64,000 bases of DNA, taken from the NCBI GenBank assembly GCA_000717735.1, contig JOBE01000003.1, positions 124,001 through 188,000 on the forward strand, written 5' to 3'. Positions 42,766 through 49,443 of this stretch are shown in pieces. Both the position numbers and the translations under genes were made by a program. The notes under the pieces were generated by a model. The model was given only the letters and a program-made list of their open reading frames with translations. It made no database searches and had not been told where the DNA came from. The first letter of the stretch is position 1. Every line of letters starts with the position of its first letter. The DNA comes from Streptomyces griseoluteus (GTDB lineage: Bacteria > Actinomycetota > Actinomycetes > Streptomycetales > Streptomycetaceae).

Positions 42766-43359
42766 GTGCCCGAGAAGCGCCTGCGTATCGCCGTCGTCAT
42801 CGCCAGTGTCCGGGAGGGGCGGTTCGGGCCGGTCGTCGCGCGCTGGTTCGTCGAGCAGCTGGGCGAGCACGCCGACCTGGAGGTGGACACGATCGACCTC
42901 GCCGAGGTGGGGCTGCCGATGGTCTTCCCGGCGTTCGGTGCCCAGCCGGCCGGGGACACCGCCGTGGCCGCCGAGGCGGTGCGCGGGCGGCTCGCGGCGG
43001 CCGACGCCTTCGTCGTCGTCACGCCCGAGTACAACCACAGCTTCCCGGCCTCGGTGAAGAACCTCATCGACTGGCACAACGTCGAGTGGCACGCCAAGCC
43101 CGTCGGCTTCGTCTCCTACGGCGGGATGGCCGGCGGTCTGCGCGCAGTCGAGCAGCTCCGCCCGGTCTTCGCCGAGGTCCACGCGGTCACCGTCCGGGAC
43201 ACCGTCAGCTTCCACAACGCCTGGTCGCAGTTCGACGCGGACGGCGCGCCGACCGACGCGGAGAGCTGCGGCAGCGCGGCCAAGCTGATGATCGACCGGC
43301 TGCGGTGGTGGGCGGTGGCGCTCGGCGAGGCGCGCGCTGTCAGCCCGTACACGGTCTGA
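42766..43359 (+). CDS. NAD(P)H-dependent FMN reductase
   Basis: 197 residues with a flavodoxin-like fold: first strand RIAVVIASVREGRFGP with the phosphate-binding loop, then VVVTPEYNHSFPASVKNLID (the SxxPEYNxSxPxxLKNxID family signature) and VSYGGMAGGLRAVEQLR. It reduces flavins or quinones with NAD(P)H. GTG at 42766 follows GGGGGAAACAGCC; an ATG at 42751 has no ribosome binding site. It is convergent with soxR, 4 bp apart, and has a SoxR-type promoter; in S. coelicolor a reductase of this kind belongs to the SoxR regulon (from memory). Confidence 0.9.
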   Translation: MPEKRLRIAVVIASVREGRFGPVVARWFVEQLGEHADLEVDTIDLAEVGLPMVFPAFGAQPAGDTAVAAEAVRGRLAAADAFVVVTPEYNHSFPASVKNLIDWHNVEWHAKPVGFVSYGGMAGGLRAVEQLRPVFAEVHAVTVRDTVSFHNAWSQFDADGAPTDAESCGSAAKLMIDRLRWWAVALGEARAVSPYTV

Positions 43360-43363
43360 CGGC

Positions 43364-43861
43364 TCAGGGGCCGTCGGGATCGGCTCCGTCGGGATCGGTC
43401 CGGCCGGACTCCGCCCGGTCGGACCCGGCCCCGTCGGGGTTGGCCAGGAGGCAGCCGGTGAAGGACATGCAGCCGCAGCCGATGCACTCCTCGAGGCGGT
43501 CCCGCAGTTCCGTCAGGCGGCCCAGCCGGGCGTCGAGGTCCTCCCGCCAGCACCGGGAGATCCGCGCCCAGTCCTCCGCCGTGGGCGTCCGGCCCTCCGG
43601 GAGGAGGCCGAGGACGGCCCGCACCTCCGACAGCGGGATGCCCAGCTGCTGCGACATGCGGATGAAGGTGACCCGGCGCAGTACGTCCCGGGGGTAGCGG
43701 CGCTGGTTGCCCAGGGTGCGTTCGCTGGCGATGAGGCCGCGGCGCTCGTAGAAGCGGAGCGTGGAGGTCGGTACGCGGCTGCGTGCGGCGAGTTCGCCGA
43801 TCGTGAGGTGGGCGGGCTTCGGCGGTGAGCCGGTCCGCACCGTGCCGGCCGTGGGGGTCAC
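43364..43861 (-). CDS. soxR: redox-sensing regulator SoxR
   Basis: 165 residues. MerR-type helix-turn-helix at about 19-45 (LTIGELAARSRVPTSTLRFY, ERRGLI), coiled coil, and the [2Fe-2S] ligand motif C-x2-C-x-C-x5-C (Cys126, Cys129, Cys131, Cys137 in CIGCGCMSFTGC), exactly the SoxR spacing. The C-terminus is a D/G/P/S repeat tail. In actinomycetes SoxR responds to redox-active secondary metabolites. The GTG start overlaps the stop of the upstream zinc-finger/HTH gene, so the two are coupled. Confidence 0.95.
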   Translation of the reverse strand: MTPTAGTVRTGSPPKPAHLTIGELAARSRVPTSTLRFYERRGLIASERTLGNQRRYPRDVLRRVTFIRMSQQLGIPLSEVRAVLGLLPEGRTPTAEDWARISRCWREDLDARLGRLTELRDRLEECIGCGCMSFTGCLLANPDGAGSDRAESGRTDPDGADPDGP

Positions 43862-44775
43862 CGGGGCGTCCTGCCGGCCGCGTGGAACGTCCGCTCCACG
43901 TCCTGGGCCCAGTAGTAGGTCCGGCCGGCCCGCTTCTCGCGGCGCCACCGTTGTTCGCTGGCCAGCCGGTACACCGTGCCGGAGGGGACGCCCCGCAGAT
44001 GCGCCACCTCGGCGGGGCTGAGCCACTCCGAGGCCCGCCGGGCGCCTCCCGGGTGGCCGACGGGCTCCGCGGGGCCCGCGGCCTCCGCGGGGCCCGTGCC
44101 CGTGCCTTCCGGACGGCTCTCGGCGCCGAGGCGGCGGCCGAGGCGGGTCCACTCCGCCGCGGGCCAGCGGTGTGCGGGGGTCGCGGTGCACACGATGTCC
44201 GACAGGGCGGCGCCGCCGCCGGTGTGGACCCGCGCCACCAGGCTTCCGGAGCAGTCGGGTTCGGCGCACGTGCCGATCTCGAGCCGGCGTACCGGCTCCG
44301 GTTCGACGATCCGGCGGGCGGCGTGGACCAGCCCGTTCAGCTCGCCGCTCGCGTCGGCCGCCGTGTCGTGCGCCGCCAGCCAGGTGACGTGCAGGCGGAG
44401 GAAGCCGGCGAGTGCCGTGACCGTGCGGGACGGGGGAGCGACCCGGCGCTCGTGCGCCACGAGGCCGCCCCACGAGCCGAGCACCGAGAGGATCGACGCC
44501 CGCACCTCGGCGGCGCGGATGTTGAGGCGGATGCCGGGCGCCGGGCCGCCGGTGCCGCGGCCGCCGGCCGTCATGGCGCCGCTACGGCTGTTCTCGAGCA
44601 CCGCCTCGCAGGAGCCGTAGAGGCCGGGGAGCCGCTCCAGGTCGGCGGCCAGTCGCTGTGCGCAGATGTGGCACAGCCGGCTCCTTCCGAGGGCGGGGCG
44701 GGGCTCGCGGTCCGCGCACCCGGCTCCGCCGCAGAGTCGTACCGCCGCTTTCCGTTCCACGTGATGCGTGTCCAT
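43858..44775 (-). CDS. zinc-finger and HTH_17-type DNA-binding protein
   Basis: About 305 residues. The N-terminus has cysteines spaced for a zinc site (LCGGAGCADRE, then LCHICAQRL), and the middle has CAEPDCSGSLV followed by CTATPAHRW, another possible zinc site. The C-terminus is an excisionase-like winged helix (WLSPAEVAHLRGVPSGTVYR). Proteins of this layout are scattered in Streptomyces accessory regions; the function is not known to me. ATG at 44775 is chosen for the start of conserved residues; a GTG at 44811 is possible. It overlaps soxR by 4 bp and has heptamer repeats about 50 bp upstream. Confidence 0.75.
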   Translation of the reverse strand: MDTHHVERKAAVRLCGGAGCADREPRPALGRSRLCHICAQRLAADLERLPGLYGSCEAVLENSRSGAMTAGGRGTGGPAPGIRLNIRAAEVRASILSVLGSWGGLVAHERRVAPPSRTVTALAGFLRLHVTWLAAHDTAADASGELNGLVHAARRIVEPEPVRRLEIGTCAEPDCSGSLVARVHTGGGAALSDIVCTATPAHRWPAAEWTRLGRRLGAESRPEGTGTGPAEAAGPAEPVGHPGGARRASEWLSPAEVAHLRGVPSGTVYRLASEQRWRREKRAGRTYYWAQDVERTFHAAGRTPR

Positions 44776-45173
44776 GGTCCGACGGTAGGCAGCCCGCTCG
44801 GGCCCCGACAATGCGCGCAGTTCTAAGCTTTCGCTAAGCCATGAGGGCTGTGCGGCACCGGTCCGATATCGTGGTGCGCTCCTTTGACAACGTGTTGTTC
44901 AGGGGAGCGGTATGTAATATTCCGATTGACATACTCTGAGTGATGCAGCTCACACCAGCCACCTTGATGGCTGATTGGGCACTCGCCTAGACTCCGATTG
45001 TGCTAGCGAACGGGGGCTTGTGTGGCGCATCCATTTCAAACCCGCACATGCGCGCTCTGTGCGGAAAAACGACGAAGTGTTTCCGTGCTCTCCCCTTTTC
45101 CTGTGGCATGGCGACGGGTCATGCCGTTTCCGGTGCATTCCAAGTACAGGGATCTGGACGAGAGTGGGCCTAG
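44776..45173. other. divergent intergenic region left of the cluster regulator
   Basis: 398 bp with no convincing gene and visibly lower G/C than its surroundings. It holds the heptamer pair at 44823-44840, two TTGACA hexamers (44884-44889 and 44926-44931) without clear -10 partners, and the long 5' leader of the regulator. Confidence 0.5.
44823..44840 (-). promoter_or_regulatory. heptamer direct repeat, candidate regulator operator A
   Basis: On the minus strand GCTTAGC and GCTTAGA are 11 bp apart start to start (4-bp gap). It lies 48-65 bp upstream of the zinc-finger/HTH-soxR pair. The same motif recurs at 46113 and 52312. Confidence 0.5.
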
Positions 45174-45941
45174 ATGCTGATTTTGGTGGTGGCGGGAGAC
45201 AGAGAATTCTCCGTCGAGGTGACCAGGGATCTGGAGAGCGGCGGCCACAGGGTGGAGAAGGCGGACGGGCTCGGCGCGGTGCTCGCCCGCTCGCAGGACG
45301 TCGACGCCGTCCTCTTCGATCTGAGCTTATCCGGAACCGAAGGCTTCGAGGTGTGTCGGGCGATACGTTCCGCATCCTCGGTGCCACTCATCGTCACCGA
45401 TGTGCGTGACGACGAATTCGACCGCGTGCTCTGTTTCAAGCTCGGCGTCGACGACTACGTCGTCCGGCCGTGCACCACGCGGGAGTTGGTGGTCCGGCTC
45501 GAAGCGGTCGTCCGGCGGGTCGGTGACACCTGGCAGCCCTGGAAGGGCGTGGCCGCGCACAGCGAACAGGTCAGCGACCTGGGTGCGGTGCGGATCGGTC
45601 TGCGCAGCAGGGTCGTCGCGGTGTACGGGCGGGAAGTGGCGCTCACGCGCAAGGAGTTCGACATCCTGGCGCTTCTCGCGTCCGCCCCGGGACGGGTCTT
45701 CACCCGGGAGGACATCATGCGGGAGGTCTGGGGCCACGACGGCGCCGGCGACACCAGGACGCTCGGCGTGCACATGGTCGGGCTCCGGCGGAAGCTGGGC
45801 ATCGCGTCGCTGGTCGAGACGGTCCGCGGCATCGGCTTCCGGTTGAACGTGTCGCGGCCGGCCCGTGTCGGCGCCGGTGCCGGGCAAGTGGCCGGACAGG
45901 TGGCCGGGCAGAGTGCCGAGCCGGGTCTGAGCCGGGTCTGA
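45174..45941 (+). CDS. atypical OmpR-family response regulator, cluster-situated
   Basis: 255 residues. Receiver-like domain (1-115) and OmpR/PhoB winged helix (about 140-225: VALTRKEFDILALLASAPGR, HMVGLRRKLG, VRGIGFRLN). The candidate phospho-acceptor Asp49 is kept, but the acidic pocket is reduced (VVAGDREF) and the conserved lysine is Arg98 (DDYVVRPC), features of atypical regulators such as JadR1 of angucycline clusters. Codon 52 (45327-45329) is TTA, the rare leucine codon read only by bldA tRNA, so translation should depend on bldA. No histidine kinase gene is near. It probably activates the polyketide operons; autoregulation is possible. Confidence 0.87.
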   Translation: MLILVVAGDREFSVEVTRDLESGGHRVEKADGLGAVLARSQDVDAVLFDLSLSGTEGFEVCRAIRSASSVPLIVTDVRDDEFDRVLCFKLGVDDYVVRPCTTRELVVRLEAVVRRVGDTWQPWKGVAAHSEQVSDLGAVRIGLRSRVVAVYGREVALTRKEFDILALLASAPGRVFTREDIMREVWGHDGAGDTRTLGVHMVGLRRKLGIASLVETVRGIGFRLNVSRPARVGAGAGQVAGQVAGQSAEPGLSRV

Positions 45942-45992
45942 TCCGGGTCTGAGCCGGGACCGAGTCCGGTCCGAACGGTCTGAGCCGCGTCC
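45918..45992 (+). repeat. 11-bp tandem repeat at the regulator's 3' end
   Basis: Units of the form GAGCCGGGTCT begin at 45918, 45929, 45940, 45951, 45962, 45973 (9 bp) and 45982, degrading to the right. The array spans the regulator stop codon (45939-45941). Confidence 0.8.
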
Positions 45993-46017
45993 GGGCGGGC
46001 CCGGTCGGGCTTCGTAC

Positions 46018-46068
46018 GCAGGTGGGCGAGGGTGGCGCCGTGTCGCGGCGGCACCCTCGCCCACCTGC
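46018..46068. terminator. strong hairpin after the regulator
   Basis: A 17-bp perfect stem (46018-46034 with 46052-46068) encloses a loop that itself can pair (GCGCCG/CGGCG). It separates the regulator from the ACP operon. Confidence 0.85.
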
Positions 46069-46112
46069 GTTCCCGGACCGTCCGACGGAACCGTTCGGCG
46101 TCTGCTCGCCGG

Positions 46113-46130
46113 AACCTAGTGAAAACCTAG
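46113..46130 (+). promoter_or_regulatory. heptamer direct repeat, candidate regulator operator B
   Basis: AACCTAG occurs twice, 11 bp start to start (46113 and 46124), about 100 bp before the first ACP gene. The 7+4 geometry is that of OmpR-like/SARP DNA-binding domains bound side by side. Confidence 0.55.
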
Positions 46131-46231
46131 AAAAGAGCTGCTTGTTCTTTGCGCGGCCGCCGAAGAAGCTACTGCGTAATGTCCCGTGAATTGATTCCGG
46201 GAACGGGTCGACGGACAAGCGGAGGCGACAG

Positions 46232-46480
46232 ATGGCTGCGATCACGACGGACGACAGGCAGCAGATCAAGAAGATCGTCTGTGACATCCTCGAGCTGGAG
46301 GAGGATGAAATCACGGAGACGAGTCTCTTTGTGGAGGAGCACGACGCCGACTCCATGCGGCTGATTGAAATACTCTCCTCACTCGAACTTAATCTGAAGG
46401 TCACTCTGGAGCAGGCCGACATGGCACGGATGGTGAATCTGGCCGGCGTGTACGAGGTCGTTTCGGAATCCAATCGATGA
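46232..46480 (+). CDS. acyl carrier protein, front operon
   Basis: 82 residues. The phosphopantetheine site is Ser41 in EEHDADSMRLIEIL, a DSM rather than the usual DSL. Helices I to IV are recognisable. Codon use is less G/C-biased than in its neighbours (many A/T third positions). ATG after GCGGAGGCGACAG; the stop overlaps the next gene by 4 bp. It probably carries the starter or a side acyl chain, since a second ACP gene (63565) is near the minimal polyketide synthase. Confidence 0.9.
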   Translation: MAAITTDDRQQIKKIVCDILELEEDEITETSLFVEEHDADSMRLIEILSSLELNLKVTLEQADMARMVNLAGVYEVVSESNR

Positions 46481-47565
46481 CCGGCTCCGATAAAAGGCGC
46501 CCCCGGCTGGACCTCATCGGCTGGTCGGCGACCTCGCCGTTCGGCATCGGCCGGTCCGCCTTCGCCGAGGGGCTGCGCGAGGGCCGGGCCACCGCGACGG
46601 CCCTCGACCACGAGCAGTGGCAGGTTCCGGCCGGTCGCGCCTGCCTGGTCCCCGACTTCGAGGTCCGCGCGGTGCTCGGCAAGAAGGGCACCCGGATGAT
46701 GAACCGGGTGACCGGACTGGCCGTCGGCACCGTCGGCGAGCTGCTCGCCGACATGGACCGGTCGGCGCTCACGCCCGAGACCACCGGCATGGTGCTGGGC
46801 ACCACCGGCGGCAGCGTGCAGAGCACCCTGGACCTGACCCGCGGCTCCCTCTCCGGCGAGCGACCGTTTCACGTGGAACCAGGCCTCATCCCGTACAGCG
46901 TGATGAACGGGGCCGCCGGACAGGTCGCCATCTGGCACGAGCTGAAGGGCCCCAACGCCACCCTGGCCGCGGGGCGTTCCGCCGGAGTGCTCGCCCTGAG
47001 CTACGCGCGGCGGCTGCTGCTCACCGGCCGGGCCGGGGTCGTGCTCTGCGGCGCCGCCGAGGAGTACTCGACCGCCCGCGCGTGGCTGGCCCGGCACACC
47101 GCCGACCCCGCCGCCGGCGAGCCGCTCCTCGGTGAGGGCTGCGCGATGTTCGCGCTCGCCGCCGCCCCGGCGGACGCCCCGCCCGCGCCCGCGTCGCTCG
47201 TCGGCGTCAAGGCCATGACGTGCAGCGACGGGAACTGGGCCGCGGTCGTGCGGCGGTGTGTCGAGCAGGTGCTGCGCGACGCGGACGCCAAGCCGACCGA
47301 CGTCTGGGCGGTCAGCCCGTCGGGCGCCGCAGGCCCCGGCGGCGACGCGGAGCAGGCCGTCGCGGAGGAGCTGGCCGCGGCCGGCGGCATCGAGGTGCCG
47401 GTCGCCCCTCTCGTCGGCGAGGGCCACGCGGCCTCCGCCGCGTTCCAGCTGGCCGCCGTACTGAGCCGTGCCGAGACCGACGAGCGGGCCACCGGCCGTC
47501 TGTCCCTCGTCACCACCACCGACGAGGCCGGCACCGTCGCCGCCGCACTGCTGCGGCACCACTGA
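46477..47565 (+). CDS. ketosynthase-like protein lacking catalytic cysteine
   Basis: 362 residues with a KAS I/II-like fold pattern: LDLIGWSATSPFGIGRSAFA at the start, GMVLGTTGGSVQSTLDL, and the nucleophile elbow ATLAAGRSAGVLALSYARR where Arg167 stands where cysteine is expected. The first catalytic histidine region reads WAVSPSGAAGPGGDAEQA (no His); only the last His motif (GEGHAASAAFQLA) is kept. It therefore resembles a chain-length-factor-like or scaffold subunit rather than a condensing enzyme. Coupled to the ACP gene. A degenerate parS (46866) lies inside. Confidence 0.78.
   Translation: MTGSDKRRPRLDLIGWSATSPFGIGRSAFAEGLREGRATATALDHEQWQVPAGRACLVPDFEVRAVLGKKGTRMMNRVTGLAVGTVGELLADMDRSALTPETTGMVLGTTGGSVQSTLDLTRGSLSGERPFHVEPGLIPYSVMNGAAGQVAIWHELKGPNATLAAGRSAGVLALSYARRLLLTGRAGVVLCGAAEEYSTARAWLARHTADPAAGEPLLGEGCAMFALAAAPADAPPAPASLVGVKAMTCSDGNWAAVVRRCVEQVLRDADAKPTDVWAVSPSGAAGPGGDAEQAVAEELAAAGGIEVPVAPLVGEGHAASAAFQLAAVLSRAETDERATGRLSLVTTTDEAGTVAAALLRHH
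46866..46879. other. degenerate parS-like site
   Basis: GTTTCACGTGGAAC differs from parS at one position. It lies in the ketosynthase-like gene, about 18 kb right of oriC; binding strength is uncertain. Confidence 0.45.
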
Positions 47566-47580
47566 GAAACCACCGGTCCC

Positions 47581-47645
47581 CCTGGGGGTGTCCCGCCGAT
47601 CACGCCGGGCGCGGTCCCGAACCGATCGACAGGGACACCCCCAGG
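47581..47645 (+). promoter_or_regulatory. 14-bp inverted repeat between the ketosynthase-like and KASIII genes
   Basis: CCTGGGGGTGTCCC (47581-47594) and its exact complement (47632-47645) enclose 37 nt. It occupies most of the 121-bp gap and could attenuate transcription or stabilise part of the message. Confidence 0.6.
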
Positions 47646-47686
47646 ACGGTTTCCGGGTCGTCGCGGCAACGAAAGAGGTCTGCACG

Positions 47687-48640
47687 ATGATCACCCTGGA
47701 AGCGATCGAGTCCCACTTCCCCGCACGCACGGTCTCGGTCGAGGACCGCGCGGCCGAACTCGGTCTGACCGCGGAGCAGACGCACATGTTCCGCCGCCAC
47801 TTCGGAATCGACCGCATGCGGTACGAACCCTCCCTCGGCATCGTCGAGCAGCTGGTGCCGGCGGCCGAGCGGGCCCTCGCCGGCACCTCGCCGGCCGCCG
47901 TACGCCACCTGGTCTTCGCCCATGCCCTGCACGGCGCCGACCAGCTGTCGCCCGACACGCTCCGGGAGGTCGCCCGCCGCCTCGGCCTGGAGCACGCCAA
48001 CGCGTTCGCGGTCACGCAGCAGAACTGCGCCGTGTCGATGTCCGCGCTCGACATCGCGGGCACGCTGCTCCAGGCCGAGGAGGACCCGTCCGCACGCGCC
48101 CTCGTCGTCGTCGGCGACAAGCCGCTGACCCAGGAGGCGCAGCTCATCATGAACACCTGCGTCGTGGCTGACGGCACCGCCGCCGCGCTCGTCGCGAACG
48201 ACGGGCCCGGTGTCCCCGTCCGCTCCTTCGCGACCCGCACCCTCGGGCAGTTCTCCGACGGAGTCCTCTCCACCCCCGAGACCTTCCGGGCCGCCGCCGA
48301 GGCGCGGCCCCGGGTGCTCGCGGAGGTGATGGAGGAGGCCGTACGGAGCGCCGGCTGCACGCTCGACGACGTCCAGTGGTTCGTCCCGCCCAGCCCCAAC
48401 CTGGTGTTCTGGCAGGACGCCGTGCCGGACGACGAGCTGCGGGCGCGCTTCTTCCTCGACAACATCCCGCGCTACAGCCACTGCCTGGCCGCCGATGTCC
48501 TCGCCAACTACGTGACCCTGCGCGAGGAGAAACGCCTCGAACCGGACCGGCCGGTCATGCTCGTCGCCATCGGCGTGGGGATGACCTTCTCCGCCATGGT
48601 CGTCGTCCCCGGGACCGAGCACGGGGCGGTGGCCCGATGA
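47687..48640 (+). CDS. KASIII-like acyltransferase (CerJ/DpsC type)
   Basis: 317 residues, FabH-like fold. The nucleophile is Cys114 in FAVTQQNCAVSMSALDIAG. The FabH His-Gln-Ala-Asn motif is replaced by WFVPPSPNLVF and the FabH Asn site by RYSHCLAADVLANY, giving His265 and Asp270. Cys/Ser-His-Asp with this spacing is what I recall of KASIII-like acyltransferases (CerJ) and starter enzymes (DpsC), which move acyl groups instead of only condensing. ATG after AAAGAGG. The stop overlaps the next gene by 4 bp. Likely loads or selects the starter acyl group. Confidence 0.82.
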   Translation: MITLEAIESHFPARTVSVEDRAAELGLTAEQTHMFRRHFGIDRMRYEPSLGIVEQLVPAAERALAGTSPAAVRHLVFAHALHGADQLSPDTLREVARRLGLEHANAFAVTQQNCAVSMSALDIAGTLLQAEEDPSARALVVVGDKPLTQEAQLIMNTCVVADGTAAALVANDGPGVPVRSFATRTLGQFSDGVLSTPETFRAAAEARPRVLAEVMEEAVRSAGCTLDDVQWFVPPSPNLVFWQDAVPDDELRARFFLDNIPRYSHCLAADVLANYVTLREEKRLEPDRPVMLVAIGVGMTFSAMVVVPGTEHGAVAR

Positions 48641-49443
48641 GCCTGCGCCTGCGCTCCGTCGTGGAGCACGTCGAGACGCCCGCCGCCGGAGCTGCCCCGC
48701 CGCAGCACACGGAACTCGTGGAACGACTGCTCGCCCGCGTACCGGAGGACCCGGACGCACCGGCACCCGACCTGATGGCCCTGGTCTACGCGGTGGCCGA
48801 CCCCCAGGGCCACAAGACCACGGCCTCGCACCTCAACCACCGCACGGGTGGGGCCGCGCACGGCTTCGCCCTCACCGACCAGGGCGTCGGCGGTCCGTTC
48901 ATCGCGCTGCGGGTGGCCGGCGCGTACGCCAGGACCGGCCGGGGCACCGCGCCCCTGGTGGCCGTCGTGGAGAGCGGGGGCACGGCCGGGGCGAGCGCCG
49001 CGTCCGGTGTCCTGCTCCGACTCGGCGGACCCGATGGACTTGATGGACCGGGTGGGCCCGATGGACCCGGGGGGCGCGGGGGGCTTGCCCTGGCCGACAC
49101 GGTGGCGGTACCCGTCGACCGGCTCGCCGAGGCGTGGGCGGAGCTCGTACCCGCAAAGGGCCGGCTGCTGCTCGTCCTCGGGCCCGGCACCGACCCGGGG
49201 GCCGCCCCCGCCGAGCGCACCGACGTCCGTACGGCACCGGCGGACAGCTCGTGCACCGCCGTGTGGCGACTCCTCGCCCAGGAGGCGGAGTCCTGGCGGG
49301 GCCGGTACGCCACGGTCGCGCTGTGCGCCGTCGACACGGCCACCGGCACCGGCCACCTCGCAGTACTGCGTGACCTGGACGACGAAAGCGAACCGCCTGC
49401 GGGCAACACCGAGGAAGAGGAAGAGGAAGCTCGACATGGATGA
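48637..49443 (+). CDS. truncated KASIII-like protein lacking catalytic cysteine
   Basis: 268 residues. Residues 45-110 (LMALVYAVADPQGHKTTASH, GFALTDQGVGGPFIALRVAG) align by eye with the N-terminal half of the preceding KASIII; Val84 stands where its Cys114 is. The middle holds a collagen-like G/P/D repeat (GGPDGLDGPGGPDGPGG) and the end an E-rich run. The C-terminal catalytic half of a KASIII is absent. Coupled at both ends by overlaps. Possibly a heterodimer partner of the preceding enzyme. No known function. Confidence 0.7.
   Translation: MSLRLRSVVEHVETPAAGAAPPQHTELVERLLARVPEDPDAPAPDLMALVYAVADPQGHKTTASHLNHRTGGAAHGFALTDQGVGGPFIALRVAGAYARTGRGTAPLVAVVESGGTAGASAASGVLLRLGGPDGLDGPGGPDGPGGRGGLALADTVAVPVDRLAEAWAELVPAKGRLLLVLGPGTDPGAAPAERTDVRTAPADSSCTAVWRLLAQEAESWRGRYATVALCAVDTATGTGHLAVLRDLDDESEPPAGNTEEEEEEARHG

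Noticed and set aside
42586..43360. Search for an integrase or att duplication next to tRNA-Ala
   Set aside because: No integrase-like gene and no repeat of the tRNA 3' end could be seen in this window, so an integrated element is not claimed.
44750..44770. TTCCACGTGATG as a further parS
   Set aside because: Three or more mismatches to the palindrome, including in the outer arms.
44975..45409. Small plus-strand frame upstream of and overlapping the regulator
   Set aside because: No family resemblance; it runs into the regulator in another frame.
49000..49090. Possible CRISPR-like or minisatellite array in the truncated KASIII gene
   Set aside because: Irregular G/P/D codon repetition with no constant repeat and spacer; it is a low-complexity coding segment.
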